Source of the DNA: Pristionchus mayeri
Lineage: Eukaryota; Nematoda; Chromadorea; Rhabditida; Neodiplogasteridae
DNA: 64,000 bases
Direction: 5' to 3'
Assembly: GCA_036245805.1 (NCBI GenBank)
Contig: BTRK01000006.1
Location: forward strand, 24,708,365-24,772,364
In this document: piece by piece, positions 56,848 through 64,000 of the stretch
Numbering within the stretch: the stretch's first letter is position 1
How the letters are laid out: the number at the start of each line of letters is the position of its first letter
Notes under the pieces: generated by a model
What the model was told of the DNA's origin: nothing
The model's database searches: none
The model's input: the letters and a program-made list of their open reading frames with translations, nothing else
Translations under genes and position numbers: made by a program

Positions 56848-59800
56848 TCAATTCATCTTGAAGCTCAAATCGATCTTCTCAAACAACTTCTGAGATGGAA
56901 CGTGGGCAGGAAAGATCTCGAGTGCTTTGATGATTGTGACTCGTGCCTCCGAATAGAAACCCATCTGAAGGAGGAGAAGTGTACTCATTCAAGACTTTTA
57001 GTAATGAGGAGAATAGATATGGAGACGTACTTTCTCACAGAGAAGAGAAAGATTGAAGTGAGGCTCGAATTGGAGAGGACCTTTGATGACTGCAGATGAG
57101 AAGAGAGAACGGGCCTGCTCCCATTTGTCTGCAATCTCCCACTCTCTCTCTCCCTTCCCTCCCTCCCTCCCTCCCTCCCTCCCTCCCTCCCTCCCCCCTC
57201 TTCCTCACCTTGCTTCATGAGTATCACTCCTAGATTAGTGAGACTCTCAACGTGATCGGCATCGCATGCGAGTGCGAGTCTGAAGCAGCGAGTGGCCATC
57301 TTCACGTCCGCGATACTCTACAATCTCCCCGAAACTATGATGAATTCAACTGTTTCTATTCACTCACGAGTGCGATGTGCCCCGTATTGTACCATATATC
57401 AGCAGCTACTTCCTTGTCCATCTCATGATGAGCTCTCTCTGAATGGATCTCTCTCCTCACTTTCTCTCCTTTCTCTCTCTCTCTCTCTCCTCTCACCGAC
57501 GCATGCAATGGCTATCTCGAACTGCTGGGAGTAGAAGCAAGAGAGGCCGATGTTCATGAACAATTCAGGAGTCGCCATTCCCATTTGCATGATGCGACTG
57601 AGAGAAGAGAATCAAACACTTATTGCTTCTTATCACGACGGTGCAAATATTACCCCCTTCCCCCACAAGGGAGATATCTCAGTCGATGGTTCATTCATCC
57701 CGAGTATCACCCTCGTATCTCCCTTCTCACCGATAGTACATCACTGCTACTTCTTGTTTATCAGTGTAGAAGTAGTGAGTGGCAATGCATGCAATCGATT
57801 CGATGTCATTAGCCTGATTGAATGGATTACGGTATTCCCCTTCTATTCTCTAGCATGAAATACCTTGATCTTCGCCACTCTCTTGTACGTTTTGAATGAT
57901 TCTTCCAAATTGTTGAGTCTCTGAGACAAGATGATGAATTCCAGTTGATAGAGAGAGCAACCTCGTGAGTTCTCGCCAATCCGATGAGTAGAGTGATGTC
58001 ATCGGGGAAGGAAGCCAGTCCATCCTCGTAGTCTTTGATCGTCTGCACTGGCTGATCCAATCTAGCGTGCACCTCAATTCCCTCCTCCTGATCACTCGAT
58101 CACTTTCTCCCTTAGTCCCATCTTCGTCCTATCGAGGTGATTCTTACCTTGGCCAGATAAGCGAATGTCTCCGGATGTTTCTTCGTCCTTAGGGAGAGAT
58201 GAAACATATGCTCTGCGTCTTTCAGCATTCCTAATCTAAAACAATTTGGACCAATGAATTTATATTCACTTTCTGTTATTGTTGCAACAAGTTGTTGTAC
58301 CATAAATAGGTAAATGTAATATTTGACGATCTTTTCGATTCTCCTTCTCACCTATAGTAACACTTCCCCAGTTGATTCTTCCAATACCAATCTTTCTCAG
58401 CTTCTTTCGATGCGATCGACGCTATCTTCAATTTATCCTTCCATTCTCCCTTCCCTCTTTATCATCAACCTGATGGGCTACTTTGATGTCTCCCTCGAGG
58501 TAGAAAACGTACTCGAAAAGCTGACGATTCACCTGCAGATTTCGATAACATCAGTAATGAGATGGTGAGGGGGAGGGGAGGGAGGGAGGAATACCTCGTT
58601 GTCCTTCGCGTACTTCTCGATGTTGAGACGGGCGAGATTCACGAAAGGACCTGTAGAGAGAGAGAGAGAGAGGAGGAGGAGATCTAAATCCTCCTGACCA
58701 TCAGCACTGGATGCCATCGATGCCGTTCCCAATCGCACGAATCTGGCAGTCTGGGAGGAAATGGCCCGTGCAGTCTTCGAGGTACGAGAGGTTCTCACTG
58801 CCTCAAAGGGGAACTCTCATCTCTGCTCCTCTCCTCATCTGCACCTGTTCCATAGTCCCTGGTCGTGCAGATGTCATGGGTCGAACTACTCCAGTCAAGG
58901 GGCGACCAGTACTCGATGTGGGTCTACACTCAGTCATACATCCATCCACCCCCTTTCTCCTTACCTTAGAATGGGATTAGATGCGAGGGAAGCAGTGGAG
59001 GGACGGGCGAAAGAAGTACCAGGACGGGCATTTGTCGCGATGATCTGATGGATTTTCATAAGTATTAGTGATCACTTTCTTACATTCAGATTTCATTGTT
59101 GCATTTGAGATCAATCATTGCATATTCATAGTGGATACTCAATTGTGACAACTCTGATTGTACCTGTGAGTCGATTATTTCCTCTGCCAGTCCGATATCG
59201 TTGTTTTCCAGTTCATCCACGTAGAATCGATCAGCGAGACACGACAATTTGAGTGTCCATGCAGCCTGAAGAAAGATCAAAGATCAACCCTCAAATATTA
59301 CTTTCTCTTCTACTATGGAATCAACTTGAAATGGATCTCTATCGTGAGTGTTTCTTCACTCTAATCCTCCTCCTCCTCCTCCTCCTCTTTCTCCTTCCCT
59401 TCGGCATCTCATTCTTACAGCGAGAATGCGCCAAGATCCCAGTGAACTCTCCTCTAATCCTTCACTCTTTCCTTCATGTCTTATTCTCTGCTCTCTCTTC
59501 CTCTTCACACTCTCTCTCTTTTCCCTCATATATCTGATTCTCTCGTATCCCTCACTCTCTCGTTCCTCTCTCTGATCTTCCCCATCTTCGCTCACTTTCC
59601 TCCTCTCGATGCAATGGAAACACCTGTCTCTCCTCCCCCATCCCCCCTCCCTCCCTTCCTCCCTCCCTCAATTCTCTCCCTTCCTCCCTCTGTTACAACC
59701 ACGCTTTCTGCCAGACGAACCAACGCAAGAAGAGGAGAAGAAGTGAAGGAATCCACATTGAACTAATCACTTCGAGGGGGAATACCTGGTCGAGGGGGTT

Positions 59801-59902
59801 CTTCTGCAGTATTCTCCCTGCTTCTTCCTCTGCTCCATCGATATCATCTGCATTGAAGAGTCGAAATGCCTTGAGAAGACCATCCAGTTTATGGGGTTCC
59901 AT
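56848..59902 (-). CDS. bbs-8: Bardet-Biedl syndrome protein 8 (BBS8/TTC8), TPR protein of the BBSome
   Basis: BBSome subunit at the cilium base and in the cilium, moving membrane cargo with intraflagellar transport. Exons from 59902: MEPHKLDGLLKAFRLFNADD...LQKNPLDQ; AWTLKLSCLADRFYVDE; ARPGTSFARPSTA; RPLTGVVRPMTSARPGTMEQ; the hallmark TARAISSQTARFVRLGTASM; GPFVNLARLNIEKYAKDNE; NRQLFEYVFYLEGDIKVAHQ. Then the TPR region: WYWKNQLGKCYYR, LGMLKDAEHMFHLSL, ESIACIATHYFYTDKQEVAV, MQMGMATPELFMNIGLSCFY, AADIWYNTGHIALVS, ATRCFRLALACDADHVESLT. The end is FPAHVPSQKLFEKIDLSFKM. Every block aligns in order with vertebrate TTC8. The stop is at 56848-56850. About 17 exons, no defect seen. An X-box precedes it. 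Confidence 0.95.
57157..57196. repeat. (CCCT)n simple repeat in a bbs-8 intron
   Basis: About ten tandem CCCT units on the plus strand, inside an intron of the minus-strand BBS8 gene (GGGA repeats on the sense strand). Confidence 0.85.
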
Positions 59903-59993
59903 TCGATCGGGAGGGAGAAAGAGAGACGAACACTATCTAACTAGAAAGGGAGACAACGAATTCTTCTCGTTATTTCGCGGCTAGTCCACTCTC

Positions 59994-60007
59994 GTCTCCA
60001 TGGTGAC
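59994..60007. promoter_or_regulatory. Perfect X-box (RFX/DAF-19 site) upstream of bbs-8
   Basis: GTCTCCATGGTGAC matches RYYNYYATRRNRAC at every defined position, on both strands because the site is nearly palindromic. It lies about 92 bp before the bbs-8 ATG. Nematode ciliary genes, bbs genes included, are known to be driven by DAF-19 through such a site at this distance. Confidence 0.88.
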
Positions 60008-60280
60008 CGAGGGGGAAGAGAAGGAGGGAAATTCAAATTGCGTGTCAGATGTCTGCTTGGCATGAAACTTTATGCAAGGAGAAACAACGTTTCCACGGGA
60101 ATTCACTTTATGTGTAATCTGACGATGGAGGGAGAATAGACAGAGTAGTGAAAGGCAATTGTAGATAGACTGATAGATAGACTAGGTATTTATTGAATTT
60201 GCACAAATAGGGATGGCATGGGATGGAGGAGGGACTCTTGGATGCTAGCGAGCGTTGCTAGTAGATGAGAGGCGTGTCCT

Positions 60281-62856
60281 CTACCACAGTCGACGGACGT
60301 ATTCTCCACGAACGTCACGGGGAGTACCGAAGGCAGACATACCAACCTGAATGAAGAGATGATTGGAAGGAAGGAGAGGAGAGAAGAATGAGGGAGTACC
60401 TGGGATGCGAATTCGGTCTCCATTCCAGACCAGAAGGGAACTTCCGGACGACGGGCGAGATCAGCGGGAAGCTCCTCGTGACCATCGTCCACGAAGGGAG
60501 TGTAAGTCTGATGAGGGAGGGATGAGGGGGGGGGGGGGGAGGGGGGAGGGGGGGGGGGAAGGGGGGAGGGGGGGAGGGGGGGAAGGGGGGAAGGGGGGAT
60601 CTCACCTGACGGGGCATTCCGAATCCGGTCTTGCCAGCCTGCGAATCGAGGAAGTTCACTCCCATCTGGTAGGGGATCATTCCCTGCGAACGCTGCTCCT
60701 GCAAACAAAGACCATTGCTTCATTCTGACATATTCATCCAATTATATGTACGAATTCATCGATCAGCTTGATTGAAAAGAGAAACATACCTGGGCCTGGA
60801 GGTTGAAAACGGTGTTGTTACGGAAAGCGCCGAAGGCCATTCCAGACTGGTTGGCTCCTGCAGATATGAAAGATTAGAGTTGATTCCCCTAGACAGAGAC
60901 TGACCCTCCTTCCATCCAGAGGTCTGTCTGGACGTCGTCGACTCGTCGTGAGGCATCTCTCCTCTCACCTCGTCCTGAGAAAGACAAAGATCAAAGATTG
61001 ATCTGCTGACTACTCACCTTGTAGTGGGTGATCTCCCTTCGGGGCATTCCGAAGCCAGTCATGCCGGATTGGTTGGCGAATCGGTTGGTTCCCTGTTAAG
61101 ATGAGAGATGAATGAGTGAGAGAGGGAATGGTAGATACCATCTGGAGATGGACGAATCCCTGCGAGTCTCTGTTCTGATCATCGGTCTTGCGAACTGAAT
61201 AGATGGAGAATGAGAATGAGGAGGGGGGGATGACTAACCATCGACGATTCGGGGCATTCCCATTCCAGTCATTCCCTTCTGAGAGGCCAGTTTGTTCGTT
61301 CCCGATTGGAGGGGCACGATTCCATCCGTGGCACGGGCCTTCTCCTCTGGCACCTCCTGTGCTCCTCCAGTTCCCTTCGTTCTGTAGTTCACATCACGAG
61401 GAGCTCCGAAGCCTGAGCAGAATCGAATGATCGTAGTGAGTGAAGAGGAGGGACTAACCAGTTTGGCCCTTCTGGGATGCGAACTTGTTCGTTCCCGACT
61501 GAAGCCAAGTAGAGCACTTGAGAGACTCGATCTTCTTCTCGTCAGTGATCTACAAAATCGATCACTCCAGTTTACTGTACTGATCGATAAATGACAGTAC
61601 CTCAGCGAGATTCTCAGACTTGATCTTATCGATGACGTCACGAGGAACTCCGAATCCTGGAAGGAAGAGATGGAATAGAAGGAAGGATAATCACTGACCA
61701 GTCATTCCCTTCTGGGAAGCATACTTGTTCGATCCAGCCTGGATGGGAATGATTCCCTCGGATCTGCAAGGGAAGAATCAAGGAGGAAAGGCATGGAGAT
61801 TGTCTAACCTCATGAGTTTGTCCTTGGAGTGGACAGTCGAGGGCTTTCCAGCAGAGTACAACTGCTGCTTCCTGAGGGGGAATCGATTAGCAGGGAATGG
61901 AGGGTGATTTCTCACCTGAGCACGGTACGAGGGATGGAGGGGGGTCCGGCTGCTCTTCCGGGAGTGGGAGACTGTAATCATCCCTTCCTTCCTTCCTTCC
62001 TTCTCTTCTCTCCTCACCTTCACATCTTCAGCTGCGATTCTCCTCACAGGTTCAGCAGGGGCAGCCGCCACGGGAGATTCGGGGGCAGCCGCCTTAGCTG
62101 GGGCGGGCTCGGCCTCTGATGCCTCAGCCTGAACAGTGACTCATTCCATCGGATTCCACCGTTTGCAGTTTCCGATCGTGTGCATTTCTTGTATTGAGGG
62201 GGAGTTGAGGGCCCATCCTAAGTCGATAAGACTATTATGTGGGTGTAGTCCCGAAGATCAGTGCGAGACCTTGTTGACTTCCCGAGTCCCGGAATAGACG
62301 CAGTCTCTGTGTAATATTCCCCCTCCCCCTAAGTGCGCCTAAGGAGAGGGAATGGCATAATGGGGGGGGGGGGTGAGATTGATCGAGTAAGATTACATCG
62401 GTTCAACCGATTCAATCGATTCATGCCTCCTTGGGGAAGACTCGAATGGAGCGTCTACTCCCGATATCTCGCTGTAACATCCGCTAAGAGTCTTCTTCTT
62501 TTTCTCTCTCTTTTTCTCCGCCGCTGCCATTCGAGAGAAGATTAGGAAGAGTTGTAATGCAGAGGAGAGGGAGGAATCAATCGAAGAAGATCTACCCAGA
62601 AACAGATGGAATCCATGAGAACCATCATCCACACCAAGCACTAGCGCTCTAACTTAGAAGGTTTCGGACAAATATGATCGCGATCAAAGATCAAATCAGA
62701 TCGCACAAAGCGCAACTCTGCATTATCCAGGTTGTGGATAAAAAGTGTCTCAGTTGCCTGATCAAAGAAGGTCGGTTCTCTGACCTGAGATTCTTCCTGT
62801 TCGTCCTCCTCTTCCTGCTCCTCCTCATCAACATATTCGTCCTCGACGTCAGACAT
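60281..62856 (-). CDS. Calponin-like muscle protein with seven CLIK repeats (UNC-87/CLIK-1 class)
   Basis: Actin-filament-binding, thin-filament-stabilising protein. Exon 1 (62856-62785) is very acidic: MSDVEDEYVDEEEQEEEDEQ. Exon 2 near 62130 is Ala/Pro/Glu-rich (APAKAAAPESPVAAAPAEP). Then come seven calponin-like repeats of the type IxxQxGxNxxASQxGMTGFGxPRDV: near 61760-61640 (SNKYASQKGMTG, FGVPRDV), 61500 (TNKFASQKGQTG), 61310-61250 (TNKLASQKGMTG), 61085 (TNRFANQSGMTG), 60860 (ANQSGMAFG), 60680-60610 (VNFLDSQAGKTGFGMPRQ) and 60400-60310 (ETEFASQVGMSAFGTPRDV). It ends RRLW at 60281. There is no CH domain. Seven repeats fits UNC-87 and CLIK-1; which of them is not decidable here. A huge G-rich tract sits in one intron. 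Confidence 0.9.
60526..60599. repeat. G-rich tract in calponin intron, strong G-quadruplex potential
   Basis: About 74 bp made almost only of runs of 6-11 G separated by A or AA on the plus strand, so the pre-mRNA carries poly-C. Many G4 registers are possible on the template strand. Pro-rich open frames here are artefacts. Confidence 0.9.
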
Positions 62857-63050
62857 GATTACCGTAGGTTCTGAAGAACGATCAAGGACTGAGTCGTACT
62901 TTGAATCAGAGACACGAAATTAGATGATAGCAGATGAGTATTTGGAACTGTTTGCGACGCGTTTCAATAGAGGGAAGAGAGGCAGAAGTGAAGAAGACGA
63001 AGTGGAAATTGAAGGATGATAATGGAGGAAACAGTTGAACAATCAGAGGG

Positions 63051-63254
63051 ATGTCTGGGAGAGAGGGAGGGATGGGATATCCAATGGATGAGCAGCAGAT
63101 TCTAGAGGAGATCTCTAAGAAGCCCCCGCACGACTCCGCCCATTGCCTGAGGGATTGGAGGAGTGAAGGGGCGGGGCTCAATCCCCCCTCAGGCGCCCCC
63201 GCAATTTCCGCTTCACTTTTACGCCGTGAGAGATCGGAGTTCCGATCATATTGA
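63051..63254 (+). CDS. Possible short exon or gene, unrecognised
   Basis: A 67-residue frame starts MSGREGGMGYPMDEQQILEE and includes KPPHDSAHCLRDWRSEGAG. The amino-acid mix is protein-like and GC is higher than around. There is no donor site before the stop and no family recognised. It is divergent to the calponin gene, with about 200 bp between the start codons. Confidence 0.25.
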   Translation: MSGREGGMGYPMDEQQILEEISKKPPHDSAHCLRDWRSEGAGLNPPSGAPAISASLLRRERSEFRSY

Positions 63255-63799
63255 TTGAATCACATGAACATGTAATTGGGTGATCTTCGAAAGGAATGGT
63301 GATGTTGATGTTTCGCCCTCGATTGAATCAGATGGACTCTCGTCCATCCTCAGTGTAATCACGTCCACTTTCCACCTGAGGAAAGGCGTGACTATCGAGT
63401 ACAGAACATTCCTCAAGGATTTCATTGTTTTCGCCATTCGGGGGAGGGGGGGGAGACGTCAGGGAAGTGAAAATGGAAGGACGAAATCAGAAGAAGACAC
63501 AGTTCATTCTCAGGATGAGGAGATCAGATGGAAAGAGAGGAATCACATCTTGAGATCCTTCCCATTTCCTCCCTTGATCAATCTCCGTTTCCTCATCGTT
63601 CCTCCGAGTAAGAGTGTAATAGACGGAGGAAGGACATATTGGCGGCACTACTCCAGAATCTCGAATAATATATTAGACAGCATCGATATGTGTACTAATA
63701 AATGCATCGGAAGCCTCGTTTACCACCTCTATTTTTTATTTTGTGATTGTGGGATGATATCTCGGGAATCCCCCCCCCCTCTCCCTTCACTCGACTTGA

Positions 63800-64000
63800 A
63801 CAACAACAGCCAACCCACTTGAATTTGACGAGCTTCTTTCCGGTTTTCAGAGGCCCTACCATACATTTTGGCATTCCCAGATTGATTGTTTGGATGTAAG
63901 TCTTTCTCGAGTCTCTCTCGATGAACTTTGCCCATCGATTCATCGACTGATCGTGCCACGAATAATCAGTGATAAACTACCAAGTTCGCTAATAAAATGG
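63800..64000 (-). other. Possible exon at the right edge
   Basis: Read leftwards, a frame containing NRWAKFIERDSRKTYIQTIN and LGMPKCMVGPLKTGKKLVKF runs to a GTGGGT donor near 63820. It looks like coding sequence of a gene that continues past the window. No matching next exon was identified to the left. Family unknown. Confidence 0.3.

Noticed and set aside
60190..60741. 183-codon proline-rich frame on the minus strand
   Set aside because: It joins two true calponin exons through the C-rich intron; the Pro-rich part is intronic.
62641..62856. Troponin T N-terminus
   Set aside because: The acidic start resembles troponin T, but in-phase splicing leads to an Ala/Pro exon and seven CLIK repeats.

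Overview
This is eukaryotic nuclear DNA and almost certainly a nematode. Exons are small (about 50-250 bp), most introns are 40-60 bp with GT...AG ends, and the recognisable genes are animal ones: BBS8/TTC8, CFAP36, an LCLAT1-type acyltransferase and a seven-repeat CLIK/UNC-87-type calponin. The calponin class and the compact introns suggest a rhabditid or diplogastrid worm. The species is inference. Exon joins were read by eye, so gene ends are firmer than every internal boundary, and coordinates may be off by one or two bases.

Layout. 1-9 kb: lysocardiolipin-type acyltransferase (minus), CFAP36 (plus), a doubtful minus-strand charged-protein gene, then the start of a CCDC9-like gene. 9-16 kb: the CCDC9-like gene, split by two 2.6-3 kb introns filled with repeats. 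16.4-17.6 kb: a carbonic-anhydrase-related gene lacking one zinc ligand and the normal C-terminus. 20.7-21.5 kb: a secreted alanine-rich, LEA-like repeat protein (minus). 25.4-53.7 kb: a cluster of secreted cysteine-rich genes built from TIL domains and short four-cysteine (follistatin-N-like) modules, plus a mucin-like protein, riddled with MITEs and large foldback elements. 53.8-56.3 kb: a membrane protein with a cysteine-rich ectodomain (minus). 56.8-59.9 kb: BBS8 (minus). 60.3-62.9 kb: calponin-like muscle protein (minus).

How the parts relate. The BBS8 gene has a perfect RFX/DAF-19 X-box about 90 bp before its ATG, and CFAP36 has an imperfect one about 70 bp before its ATG, so the window carries two separate cilium genes. 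The cysteine-rich cluster looks like a local tandem expansion: terminal exons are shared between paralogs 7 kb apart, and the same module order occurs twice in a row.

Mobile DNA dominates the middle. Two hAT-type MITE families have exact 8-bp target duplications in all five copies. One copy interrupts a TIL exon, one puts a stop codon straight into a coding exon of a second cysteine-rich gene, and one sits inside the terminal repeat of a degenerate mariner. Several foldback elements of 0.3-2.5 kb lie in introns or between genes.
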